This document shows, piece by piece, positions 34,848 to 42,717 of a stretch of DNA of 43,478 bases; positions within the stretch are counted from its first letter, which is position 1; each line of letters opens with the position of its first letter. This DNA comes from Deltaproteobacteria bacterium (GTDB taxonomy: Bacteria > Desulfobacterota > Desulfomonilia > UBA1062), in the NCBI GenBank assembly GCA_029547045.1, contig JAKPQL010000012.1, positions 1-43,478 on the forward strand, written 5' to 3'. The notes beneath the pieces were generated by a model. The model saw only the letters and a list, made by a program, of their open reading frames with translations, had not been told where the DNA came from and did no database searches. The position numbers and the translations under genes are program-made.

Positions 34848-35072
34848 ATGAAGGCGAAGAAGAACCGTGAGAAGGAAAAGGCCTATACCAGGGCACAGGC
34901 CGCCCAGAAGCTGAGGCGTCTCGCCGATGCCCTGGATCGCGGCGAGCCCTTCCGCATCCAGGTGGCGGGTGAGCGCGTCACCATCCCGGGTGATGCCTGC
35001 TTCAGCATCGAGCACGACCGCAATGGTACCGGCGAGGAGCTTGAGTTCGAATTCTCCTGGAAGACGAAGTAA
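34848..35072 (+). CDS. amphi-Trp domain protein
   Basis: A 74-residue protein with a basic start, a helix (AQAAQKLRRLADALDRGEPF) and beta strands ending ELEFEFSWKTK, the typical close of the amphi-Trp family. Function of the family is not known. GCAGGAGG precedes the ATG. The stop lies inside a 9-bp inverted repeat shared with the convergent TPR gene. Confidence 0.8.
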   Translation: MKAKKNREKEKAYTRAQAAQKLRRLADALDRGEPFRIQVAGERVTIPGDACFSIEHDRNGTGEELEFEFSWKTK

Positions 35073-35094
35073 CGAAGAGGCGCGACGTTACTTC
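35066..35094. terminator. inverted repeat over both stop codons of a convergent pair
   Basis: GAAGTAACG (35066-35074) and CGTTACTTC (35086-35094) form a perfect 9-bp stem with an 11-nt loop. The TAA of the plus-strand amphi-Trp gene and the TAA of the minus-strand TPR gene lie one in each arm. It may act as a two-way terminator, though the stem is not very GC-rich and has no T-run. Confidence 0.4.
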
Positions 35095-35861
35095 ATCAGC
35101 TCCTTGAGTCGGGCCGTTGCCTGGGCTCCGTACATGCCGTTGGGGTCCAGCCTGACCACCTCTGCGAACTGCTCCCTTGCCTTTTCCCGAGCGCCCATCT
35201 GGAGGTAGAGCTGGCCGAGGTCGTAGCGGGCCTCCAGGTAGCCGGGGAACTCCAGGATGGCGTGCCTGAGGGCCTCCACCGCATCACCCGGTCTGCCCTC
35301 GGCCACGAAGACCTTGGAGAGCAGATGCCAGGCCGGGGCATAGTGGGAGTTGCGCTCGAGGGCCTTCTGTGCGTTCTCCTTGGCCAGGGTGAGGTTTTTC
35401 TTCTGCAGGTACACACTGCCCATGTTGTACAGGGAAAACTCGGGGGTCTGGTAGACCTCGTCCTCCAGGGCCTTTCTGAAATACGCGAGGGCCAGGTCGT
35501 ACTGGTCCTGGCTCACGAGGATGGTCCCCTTGAGGTTATACGCCTCGCTCCTCATGCCCGGCCGCTCCGTCTCCAGCTTGTCCGCGTATTCGATGGCCTT
35601 GTCCGCGTGCTCGATCGCCTTGTCGTACTTGCCTGACTTCCAGTATGTCATGGCATAGGTGTAGTGCACCTCGGGGTCCGTGGGGTTGGCTGCCAGCGCC
35701 TTGCGAAGTTCCACGAGGGCGCCCTGGATGTCTTCCTCCTGGATCTTTCCCATGGCAAGGGCCACCATGGGCCTGGAGAGGTTGCGCTGCTCCTTGAACT
35801 GGGAGGCACAGCCCCATGCCAGGAGGGCTGCCAACATTCCGATGATCAGCTTCTTCATCAT
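35088..35861 (-). CDS. TPR lipoprotein, PilF/PilW-like
   Basis: A 257-residue protein with a lipoprotein signal (lipobox LAWGC, Cys about 18) and about six tetratricopeptide repeats (about 35-250). PilF/PilW-type lipoproteins help secretins insert or multimerise; that would fit the MshL secretin 32 kb away, but other TPR lipoproteins exist. Starts at 35861 or 35858 are both ATG, after GAGG. It is the last gene of the leftward unit and lies 60 bp after the kinase-like gene. Confidence 0.8.
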   Translation of the reverse strand: MMKKLIIGMLAALLAWGCASQFKEQRNLSRPMVALAMGKIQEEDIQGALVELRKALAANPTDPEVHYTYAMTYWKSGKYDKAIEHADKAIEYADKLETERPGMRSEAYNLKGTILVSQDQYDLALAYFRKALEDEVYQTPEFSLYNMGSVYLQKKNLTLAKENAQKALERNSHYAPAWHLLSKVFVAEGRPGDAVEALRHAILEFPGYLEARYDLGQLYLQMGAREKAREQFAEVVRLDPNGMYGAQATARLKELMK

Positions 35862-35921
35862 GGATTCCAACCTCTTCGGGGTATGGTCTGTTCAGTGGAT
35901 CCGCAGGGTAATGGCCCCGGA

Positions 35922-36554
35922 TCACCGCAGGGTCTTGCCGATGACGTACCAGCCGTCCTCCGAGTCGGACTCGGTCTCCACCAGGAGGTGGATGATCCTC
36001 AGGTCCGGGAACGACCGTTTCAGGTCGTCCAGGTCCACGGGCTCGAACTTCTTCTTGTTGTTCAGGTAGGCGTCCGCCGTGAGCGCGTTGGACTCGTAGT
36101 TGTCCTTGGTCCTGCGGGAGATCTTGTCCAGCGAATACTTCTGCGAGCAGGAGGTCTGCTGGATGAGCAGGGTCCTGCCGTGCCTGGCCGCCACCTCGGC
36201 GGCGCGCCTGCGCAGAGACTGGGTGATGAAGGTGGCGTCCAGGATCACCCCTTTGCCCTGGGCAGCCAGTTCATCCGCCTGCGAGAACATGGTGTCGTAG
36301 ACGAGCTTGCGCTTGTCCATGTCGGAGGCGACCTTTGCATCGAAGATGTCCTCGCCCTTGAGCACCTCCTTGCGGATGATGTCGGTGCGGAGCATGGTAT
36401 AACCCCTGACCCGCCTGATGACCTCCGTGGTCTCGGTCTTGTTCGTTGCAGGCAGGCCACAGGCGATGATCACCATGCCGTCTTCGATCTCCTGTTCGAC
36501 GAATGTCTTGAAAGGCTCTCTCACAATGCTCTCCGTCACTGCACACTCGATCAT
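35922..36554 (-). CDS. P-loop kinase-like protein (AAA_33 / COG0645 type)
   Basis: A 210-residue protein. The P-loop GLPATNKTETT (about 33-43) has Asn where Gly is usual before Lys-Thr. Later LLIQQTSCSQ and RRTKDNYESN fit the lid region of gluconate-kinase-like NMP-kinase folds. In many bacteria this domain is the C-terminal half of a bifunctional protein with an aminoglycoside-phosphotransferase-like half; here that half is a separate gene at 37456. The natural substrate is unknown. Confidence 0.7.
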   Translation of the reverse strand: MIECAVTESIVREPFKTFVEQEIEDGMVIIACGLPATNKTETTEVIRRVRGYTMLRTDIIRKEVLKGEDIFDAKVASDMDKRKLVYDTMFSQADELAAQGKGVILDATFITQSLRRRAAEVAARHGRTLLIQQTSCSQKYSLDKISRRTKDNYESNALTADAYLNNKKKFEPVDLDDLKRSFPDLRIIHLLVETESDSEDGWYVIGKTLR

Positions 36555-36593
36555 GGCCGCCGGTGGGCCGTGGCCAAGAAACCGTATCCACCC

Positions 36594-37466
36594 TTATATG
36601 CCAAACTGGTCCGCAACACAATCAGGTACCTGTACACTGCCCAGGACCACGGGATGCTGGTGGCAGTCGGAACCGCCCGTGACGATGAGGCCGTGGGAAC
36701 GGGCGAACTCCGCATAGAACCTTGCTGTCTGCTGATCATGCCGTGTATGCCAGCACTCGATGCCGTCCAGCAGGGGGAGCATGAGTTCCTCTATCATAGC
36801 CGCCTGTTCCATGAGCGAGCTGCAGAGCACGGCAAGCGAGGTGCCGTTCGGATCGTTGGGGTGGGCGATGACGATCCGACCGCCCGCACCGCGCACCAGG
36901 GCCGACGCCTCTTCCAGGGTCAATGGCATCTTGGGCACGTCGCACTTCACCAGGTAGCGGTCGAAGGCCTCCTGCCGGGAATTCACGATCCGTTTGGCCA
37001 TGAGGTAGGCCGCGATGTGAGGTCTGCCGAAGGATCCGTCCACGCTCTGTTCGATGGCCGTCATGTCCGCTTCCGTGAACGGGGCGCGTCCCTCCTTGCG
37101 GAATTCGGCGTTGATGTTGTCCAGGATCATTCCAGCCCGCCGCCTCCGGTATGCCCGCAGGGTATCGAGCTTCCCGGCAAGGGCCTGATTCGAGATGTCG
37201 AAGCCGTAGCCGAGGAAGTCCAGGGAGGCGGACTTGACCCCGGTCCAGCGCTCGTGGCTCATGGTGACGTTCAGCTCCACGCCGGTGATGTAGCGGATTC
37301 CGTGCCGGCTCGCGAGCGCTGCAGCCTGGGGCTGTGCCTGGAGCGAGTCGTGGTCTGTGATGGACATCAGATCGACGCCCCGCCTTTGAGCCTCCTCGAA
37401 GATCCGCCCCAGGGGCCATCTGCCGTCGGATCCGTCCTTGGAGTGGATGTGGAGGTCAATCTTCAC
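36594..37466 (-). CDS. PHP-domain phosphoesterase, RNase AM/YciV-like
   Basis: A 290-residue protein that starts at GTG with KIDLHIHSKDGSDG. Later metal motifs are SITDHDS (about 35), GVELN (about 62), IAHPNDP (about 199) and GGSDCHQHP (about 265-273). This matches the PHP group of YciV/RNase AM, which trims 5' ends of RNA or cuts 3',5'-bisphosphonucleotides. The start overlaps the kinase-like gene at 37456 by 11 bp and 39 bp separate its end from the P-loop gene. Confidence 0.85.
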   Translation of the reverse strand: MKIDLHIHSKDGSDGRWPLGRIFEEAQRRGVDLMSITDHDSLQAQPQAAALASRHGIRYITGVELNVTMSHERWTGVKSASLDFLGYGFDISNQALAGKLDTLRAYRRRRAGMILDNINAEFRKEGRAPFTEADMTAIEQSVDGSFGRPHIAAYLMAKRIVNSRQEAFDRYLVKCDVPKMPLTLEEASALVRGAGGRIVIAHPNDPNGTSLAVLCSSLMEQAAMIEELMLPLLDGIECWHTRHDQQTARFYAEFARSHGLIVTGGSDCHQHPVVLGSVQVPDCVADQFGI

Positions 37467-38469
37467 GGGTCACGTACCTGTGGGCCAGGTCGTAGTACCT
37501 GCCGGCCGTACGCAGGGCCTTCTCCTTCGATGCGGCGCCCAGGTCCGCATCGTCGAGCATGAAGGAGGTGACCTTGGCCCGCACGTAGGCGCGGTACACC
37601 TTGTAGAACTTCAGGACTTCCCTCAGGCCCGCATCCCGGGACTCGCTCACATAGGCATCGACGAATGCCCGGGCCAGGGCGGCATACCCGTTGTAGTCAA
37701 GGTCCATGGCGAGGAAGGCCACGTCGGAGGCCACATCGCCGTACCGGAACCGCTCGTTGAACTCGATGCAGTCAAAGACCGATATGTTCTGTCCGTCCAC
37801 GCAGATGTGCTGGAGGTGGAGGTCGCCGTGGCACTCCTTGATCTGTCCCTGCCTGACCCGGGCGCCGAAGGTGTCCGCCCTTGACGCGAGGAAGTTCATA
37901 CTCCAGTTCCGTATCGTGTTGTACGTGTCCTGAGAGAGCGGGCCGCCGATGTATTTTGCGGTCTGCTCGAAATTCTCGACTATGTTGTGCGAGATCACGT
38001 CCATGCCGCCGAAGGCGCGCGCCTTGTCGTCGCTCGCTATGGCACCATACACGCGGGCCAGGTGGGAGCCCACGCGCCTGAGCTCGTCCGCTCCCGCTCT
38101 GCCCTTTTCCAGGAGCCGGTAGAGCATGTGGTCCTCGCTGATGCGCCGCATCTTCAGGGCGTATTCCACCACGTTGCCCTGGTCGCCGAGCAGGAACGCG
38201 CCGCTTCTCTTCGAGATGGGCACCACTGACAGGTACACTTCGGGCGAGAAGCGCTTGTTCAGCCTGAGTTCCTCTGCGGTGTAGAACCTGCGCTTTTCCA
38301 GGGTGGTGAAGTTCAGGAACCCGAAATCAACTGGCTTCTTCACCTTGTACACGTACCCGTCGCCGATGAAGACCCAGGAGATGTGGGTCTGTACCAGGCT
38401 GACGGCGCCAGGCCTCTCCGGGTACGAGGCCGGGTCCGAGAGGAATTCGATGAGGGAACTATGCGCCAT
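37456..38469 (-). CDS. aminoglycoside-phosphotransferase-like kinase (COG2187 type)
   Basis: A 337-residue protein. The N-terminal lobe carries YVYKVKKPVDFGFL (about 40-53) with the ATP Lys, and the catalytic loop CHGDLHLQHI (about 214) has Asp of HGD; FDCIEFNERFRYGDVASD follows. This is the N-terminal half of the COG2187 proteins, which are often fused to an AAA_33 kinase. ATG 38469 has GGAGGTG in front. No drug-resistance role is implied; the natural substrate is unknown. It overlaps rlmN and the PHP gene by 11 bp each. Confidence 0.82.
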   Translation of the reverse strand: MAHSSLIEFLSDPASYPERPGAVSLVQTHISWVFIGDGYVYKVKKPVDFGFLNFTTLEKRRFYTAEELRLNKRFSPEVYLSVVPISKRSGAFLLGDQGNVVEYALKMRRISEDHMLYRLLEKGRAGADELRRVGSHLARVYGAIASDDKARAFGGMDVISHNIVENFEQTAKYIGGPLSQDTYNTIRNWSMNFLASRADTFGARVRQGQIKECHGDLHLQHICVDGQNISVFDCIEFNERFRYGDVASDVAFLAMDLDYNGYAALARAFVDAYVSESRDAGLREVLKFYKVYRAYVRAKVTSFMLDDADLGAASKEKALRTAGRYYDLAHRYVTRED

Positions 38470-39523
38470 GACGTGCACCTCCTGCCAGCTGCCCGCAGGC
38501 AGCCAGGATGTCCTTGCCCTTTTCCTTGCGGAGCATCACCGTGAAGGGGCTGTCCCTGAGGACATCCTCGAAGGCCAGCACGTCCGCAGGATCCGGGGCC
38601 TGAAGCCGGCTTTCCGGCCAGGGGTTGAAGGGGATGAGGTTCACCTTTGCCCTGAGCCCGTGCAGGAGCCGGATGAGCCGCTTCGCATGGGAGGGGCTGT
38701 CGTTGATGCCCCTGATGAGCACGTACTCCACGGTGATGCGTCTGCGTCTGGGCAGCTCGTAGGCCTTGAGCGCACTGATGAGCTCGGCCAGGGGGTACTT
38801 CCTGTTGACGGGCATGATGTATGAGCGCGTCTCGTCGTCCGGCGCGTTCAGGGACACCGCGAGGCCCACCTCTGTGTCGAGGGCCAGTCTCGAAAGGGCC
38901 GGCACGATGCCGCAGGTGGAGATGGTGACCCTCCGTTTGGAGATCATGGGTCCCTCCGGGTCGGTGATGACGGCGGCTGCCCGTATCACGTTGTCGTAGT
39001 TGAGCAGGGGCTCTCCCATGCCCATGAAGACCACGTTCCTGATGGCGCGCTCCGGGTAGGCGCGGATGGGGTAGAGCACCTGGGACACGATCTCGCCGGA
39101 GGTGAGGTGGCGCCTGAACCCCATGGTGGCGGTGAAGCAGAACCTGCAGCCCATGGCGCACCCCACCTGGGAGGACACGCACACGCTCCAGTGGTCCTTC
39201 TCCGGGATGAGCACGCTCTCGATGACGGCGCCGTCCCTCAGGCGATAGGCGAGCTTTTCCGTGCGGTCTTTCGCCACCTGGGACCCCACGACCTCGGGAT
39301 ACGCGATCTCGTGGGTGAGGCTCAATTCCTGCCGCAGGTCCCTGGGGAGGTTGGTCATGGCGCCGATGTCGCGCACGCCCTTGCCGAACACCCATGAAAA
39401 GACCTGGTCGGCGCGGAAGGACCTGTCCGGGAACAGGGCCTTGAGCCCTTCGCGGTCGCAGTCCAGCAGGTTGCGTCTTCCCGGCAAGACCGGCGCTGCC
39501 TCGGATGTCGTGTTCGTCTGCAT
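38459..39523 (-). CDS. rlmN: dual-specificity 23S rRNA/tRNA adenine-C2 methyltransferase
   Basis: A 354-residue radical-SAM enzyme with the cluster motif CAMGCRFC (about 121-128), GMGEPLLN (about 169), STCG (about 202, with the resolving region), and a C-terminal catalytic Cys in AACGQLAG (about 343). It methylates C2 of A2503 in 23S rRNA and A37 in some tRNAs. It follows the tRNA-Arg by 23 bp. Length is typical. Confidence 0.95.
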   Translation of the reverse strand: MQTNTTSEAAPVLPGRRNLLDCDREGLKALFPDRSFRADQVFSWVFGKGVRDIGAMTNLPRDLRQELSLTHEIAYPEVVGSQVAKDRTEKLAYRLRDGAVIESVLIPEKDHWSVCVSSQVGCAMGCRFCFTATMGFRRHLTSGEIVSQVLYPIRAYPERAIRNVVFMGMGEPLLNYDNVIRAAAVITDPEGPMISKRRVTISTCGIVPALSRLALDTEVGLAVSLNAPDDETRSYIMPVNRKYPLAELISALKAYELPRRRRITVEYVLIRGINDSPSHAKRLIRLLHGLRAKVNLIPFNPWPESRLQAPDPADVLAFEDVLRDSPFTVMLRKEKGKDILAACGQLAGGARHGA

Positions 39524-39546
39524 AGGGAATGCCCCTGGAAAAAGCG

Positions 39547-39623
39547 TGGCGCGCCCGACAGGGATCGAACCTGTGACCTTAGGCTCCGGAGGCCTACGCT
39601 CTATCCTACTGAGCTACGGGCGC
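39547..39623 (-). tRNA. tRNA-Arg (anticodon CCG), CCA encoded
   Basis: A 77-nt cloverleaf: acceptor GCGCCCG pairs with CGGGCGC, the D arm is GCTCAGTAGGATAGAGC, the anticodon stem TAGGC/GCCTA encloses loop CTCCGGA, and the T arm is CAGGTTCGATCCCTG. CCG reads CGG arginine codons. The CCA end is encoded. The 5' end is only 9 bp beyond the vWA gene stop, so it is probably cut out of a longer mRNA. Confidence 0.95.
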
Positions 39624-39632
39624 GCACGTGGA

Positions 39633-40823
39633 TCAGTTCTTCTTCATGAGGTGTTCCACGGCCTTTTCCAGGCCGGTGAGCGTCACCTCGAACATGGGGA
39701 ATATCTCCCGGATCGCCTCGCAGGTCTGGGTGTGCGACCAGGAGTATTCATGCTTCGGGTTGAGCCATACACTATGTTTGAACGTCTTGGCAAGGAATTC
39801 AAGCTTTTTTATGCTGGGATCGCTCCTGGTGTTGTAGTAGATGCTCCCGTTGCGGCTGAAGAGCTCGTAGGGTGCCATGGAGGCGTCACCCACGATGATG
39901 AGACGGGTCTCCGGGTCCATGCGGGCGAAGTCCTCCACATTGACGGGCTTGTCGTAGCGCTGGGGGTCCTTCCACACCCGGTTGTAGATGGTGTTGTGGA
40001 AGTAGAAGATCTGCAGGTCCTTGAACTGGTTCTTGGCGTGGTTGAAGAGCACCTGCACCACCCCGACGTAGGGGTCCATGGAGAACCCGCCGTTGTCGAT
40101 CATGAGCACGACCTTGAGCTTGTCCTTCAGCGAACGGTCGAACACGATCTCGATCTCGCCCGCGTTCTTCATGGTCTGGTAGATGGTCTCCTCGATGTTC
40201 AGGTGGTCCTTGGGGCCGACTGCCACCATGTGACGGAGTCTCTTCATGGCATCCGAGATCTGGGAGGGGCCGAGCCTGGCGTCCTCTGTGTAGTCGCGGT
40301 AGCGCCGCTCGAGGGCCACCTTCACGGCGGACTTCATGCGCGACGACCCGCCCACGCGCATGCCCCCCGGGTGGTACCCCGAGTGGCCCACCGGCGAGGT
40401 GCCGCCCGTGCCGATCCACCGGTTGCCTCCGTCGTGCCGCTCGGTCTGCTCGGCCAGGCGCTGCCTGAAGTACTCCTCGAGCTGCTCCGGGGTGAGCCTG
40501 TTCAGGGTCTCCTTGTCGAGACCTAGGAACTCGGCCATGGTCTCTGGGTCCTTGAGCCACTCCTCGAGCAGGGACCTGATGGCCAGGTCGATCTCCGCGT
40601 ATGCCTCGTCGCTCAGCTCGGCGCCCTGGAAGTAGTGGGCGAAGACCTTGTCGTAGGTGTCGAAATGGCGTTCGGACTTGATGAGCACGGCCCTGCTCAC
40701 CGAGTAGAGGTCGTCGAGAGAACCGATGCAGCCCTTGTGCAGGGCCTCCTGGAGCCTCAGGAAGCCCGAGGGTGAGATGGGCACGCCCCGGTCCCTGAGC
40801 AGGTAGAAGAACTCGGTGAACAT
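39633..40823 (-). CDS. CoxE-like vWA-domain protein
   Basis: A 396-residue protein. A helical N-terminal domain is followed by a Gly-rich stretch (GTGGTSPVGHSGYHPGG, about 137-153) and a C-terminal von Willebrand A domain whose MIDAS region reads MIDNGGFSM instead of D-x-S-x-S. It follows a MoxR ATPase, the standard pair that works as a chaperone or assembly factor for metal enzymes or membrane proteins. The client is not evident. The distance to the MoxR gene is 21 bp. Confidence 0.85.
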   Translation of the reverse strand: MFTEFFYLLRDRGVPISPSGFLRLQEALHKGCIGSLDDLYSVSRAVLIKSERHFDTYDKVFAHYFQGAELSDEAYAEIDLAIRSLLEEWLKDPETMAEFLGLDKETLNRLTPEQLEEYFRQRLAEQTERHDGGNRWIGTGGTSPVGHSGYHPGGMRVGGSSRMKSAVKVALERRYRDYTEDARLGPSQISDAMKRLRHMVAVGPKDHLNIEETIYQTMKNAGEIEIVFDRSLKDKLKVVLMIDNGGFSMDPYVGVVQVLFNHAKNQFKDLQIFYFHNTIYNRVWKDPQRYDKPVNVEDFARMDPETRLIIVGDASMAPYELFSRNGSIYYNTRSDPSIKKLEFLAKTFKHSVWLNPKHEYSWSHTQTCEAIREIFPMFEVTLTGLEKAVEHLMKKN

Positions 40824-40844
40824 CCGTGCTCCGGCACCCCTTTT

Positions 40845-41681
40845 TCAGTAGGCACCCGAGACCTGGCGGGAAACGATCTTGTAGTCCTCGCTCTTCTTGA
40901 AGAGCACGCCCAGGTAGGGGATGTCGTTCTTGGCCAGGTGCTTCGGGTCGAACTTCGGGTCCATGAGCAGGATCCTCACCCAGTTGATGAGCTCACGGGT
41001 GGCGGGCTTCTTCTCGATGCCGCGGATCGACCGCAGCCGGTAGAAGGTCTCGATGCAGGCGTCAGAGAGCCTCCTGTCCAGGTCAGGGAAGTGGGCGAGC
41101 ACGATCCTGTGCATCATCTCCGCATCCGGGAACGCGATGTGGTGGAACACGCACCTGCCCAGGAAGGGATCCGAGAGGTCCTTCTTTGCATTCGAGGTGA
41201 TGATGATGATGGGCCGGTGCCTGGCGCGGACGGTCTTGTCGATCTCGATGATGTCGAAGGACATCTGGTCGAGCACGTCCAGCAGGTCGTCCTGGAAGTC
41301 GGTGTCGGCCTTGTCAATCTCGTCGATGAGGAGCACCGTCTTGGTGTCCGACACAAAGGCCTGGCCGATCTTGCCCATCTTGATGTAGTGCTCGATGTTG
41401 CTCACGTCGCGCTTCGAGTCACCGAAGCGGCTGTCGTTCAGCCGGGTAAGCGTGTCGTACTGGTACAGGGCCTCCACGGCCTTCATGCTGGACTTCACGT
41501 TCAGCACGATGAGCGGCATGGATAGGTTCTGCGCGATGGCGTGTGCCAGGAGCGTCTTGCCCGTGCCCGGCTCCCCCTTGATGAGGAGCGGCATCTCGAG
41601 CTTGATGCTCGCGTTCACGATCTTGCTGAGTTCGGGGTCGAGGACATAGTCTTTCCCGCCGGTGAATTCAGTGGTCTGCAT
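40845..41681 (-). CDS. MoxR-family AAA+ ATPase
   Basis: A 278-residue AAA+ protein with Walker A GEPGTGKT (36-43), Walker B LLIDEIDKAD (about 116-125), sensor 1 TSNAKKDLSDPFLGR and sensor 2 near the C-terminus. MoxR proteins help mature or insert cofactors in partner proteins with a vWA partner, here the next gene. GGGAG precedes the ATG. It starts a leftward unit that continues through the vWA gene and tRNA to rlmN. Confidence 0.9.
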   Translation of the reverse strand: MQTTEFTGGKDYVLDPELSKIVNASIKLEMPLLIKGEPGTGKTLLAHAIAQNLSMPLIVLNVKSSMKAVEALYQYDTLTRLNDSRFGDSKRDVSNIEHYIKMGKIGQAFVSDTKTVLLIDEIDKADTDFQDDLLDVLDQMSFDIIEIDKTVRARHRPIIIITSNAKKDLSDPFLGRCVFHHIAFPDAEMMHRIVLAHFPDLDRRLSDACIETFYRLRSIRGIEKKPATRELINWVRILLMDPKFDPKHLAKNDIPYLGVLFKKSEDYKIVSRQVSGAY

Positions 41682-41788
41682 GGGGTTTCTCCCTGAAGCC
41701 TGAAGTTGGCCTTCCTGTCATAGCACACTCACCGGGAACAGGGAATAGGCGTTCGGTAACCGGTCCGGGGGCTGTTTTTCACCCCGCA

Positions 41789-41817
41789 TTGACTGTTCAG
41801 CACGATTCCGCTACAAC
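41789..41817 (+). promoter_or_regulatory. likely sigma70-type promoter of the corC-lnt operon
   Basis: TTGACT (41789-41794), a 17-nt spacer and TACAAC (41812-41817). Transcription should start near 41824. This would place the ATG at 41833 almost at the RNA end and supports the TTG at 41854, which has AAGGAG in front, as the true start. Confidence 0.45.
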
Positions 41818-41853
41818 TACAGACCTGATTTCATGAATGAAGGAGACACCCCC

Positions 41854-42717
41854 TTGGGTGACAAGGAAGACCAGAAACCCGCCGACACCCTGCTGAAGCG
41901 CCTGTGGCTCTACCTCACCCGGACCGGCGACGACGCAGTCGCGGACGACACCAAGCGCCAGATCGAGAAGATCCTCGACGAGGTGGAGGAGCAGGGCATC
42001 ATCGACGAGGACCAGGGCGACATGATCCACAACATCCTGTTCCTCAAGGACACGAGCGTGGGCGAGATCATGATCCCCAAGGGCGACATCGTGGCAGTCC
42101 CCGCGACCACCACCATAGACGAGCTCTCCGAGGTGTTCACCAGGGAGGGTTACTCCCGCATCCCGGTCTATGAGGGTAGCCTGGACAACATTGTCGGCAT
42201 CGTCTACGCCAAGGATCTCATCCCATATTGGAAGTCCCGCGACGAGCTCACGGACATCAGGCAGCTCCTGCACCCGCCCTTCTTCGTGCCCGAGGGCAAG
42301 AAGCTCATCGACCTCCTGAACGAGTTCCGGGAGCGGCGCACCAAGATCGCCGTCATCATCGACGAGTACGGCGGCGTGGACGGCCTGGTCACCATCGCGG
42401 ACCTCATGGAGGAGATCGTGGGCGACATGATCGGCGAGGAGGGCGACGAGTTCGAGGAGTATGTCGAACAGAAGGGCGAGGGGGTCTTTTCCGTGGACCC
42501 CAAGATGCCCATCGACGAGTTCGCCGAGACCTTCGAGGTGGAGATCCCGGAGGGCGACTACGACACGGTCGCCGGGTTCATCACCGCCGAGATGGAGCGC
42601 ATACCCAAGACCGGCGAGCGGTTCGAGTTCGGCAGGCTCGTCTTCGAGATCACCGGCGCGGACAAGCGCAGGATCAGCAAGCTGGTGGTCCATGCCGGTC
42701 CGGGGAAAAACGCTTGA
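41854..42717 (+). CDS. CorC/YbeX-like CBS-domain protein
   Basis: About 287 residues. A short N-terminal region is followed by two CBS domains (about 50-175, with EIMIPKGDIV and IDEYGGVDGLVT) and a C-terminal CorC_HlyC domain that ends VFEITGADKRRISKLVV. These proteins take part in cobalt/magnesium efflux or haemolysin-like transport; YbeX is linked to ribosome work. A TTG start is chosen because of AAGGAG and the promoter position; ATG 41833 would add 7 residues. The stop overlaps the lnt start (TTGA). This pair is a common operon in Proteobacteria. Confidence 0.88.
   Translation: MGDKEDQKPADTLLKRLWLYLTRTGDDAVADDTKRQIEKILDEVEEQGIIDEDQGDMIHNILFLKDTSVGEIMIPKGDIVAVPATTTIDELSEVFTREGYSRIPVYEGSLDNIVGIVYAKDLIPYWKSRDELTDIRQLLHPPFFVPEGKKLIDLLNEFRERRTKIAVIIDEYGGVDGLVTIADLMEEIVGDMIGEEGDEFEEYVEQKGEGVFSVDPKMPIDEFAETFEVEIPEGDYDTVAGFITAEMERIPKTGERFEFGRLVFEITGADKRRISKLVVHAGPGKNA

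Noticed and set aside
35664..37562. Long plus-strand frame across the TPR lipoprotein, kinase and PHP genes
   Set aside because: It covers three well-supported minus-strand genes and has no own domain.
37456..38469. Aminoglycoside resistance gene
   Set aside because: The fold is shared, but sequence features match the COG2187 group of unknown substrate, and the operon has no resistance or mobile context.
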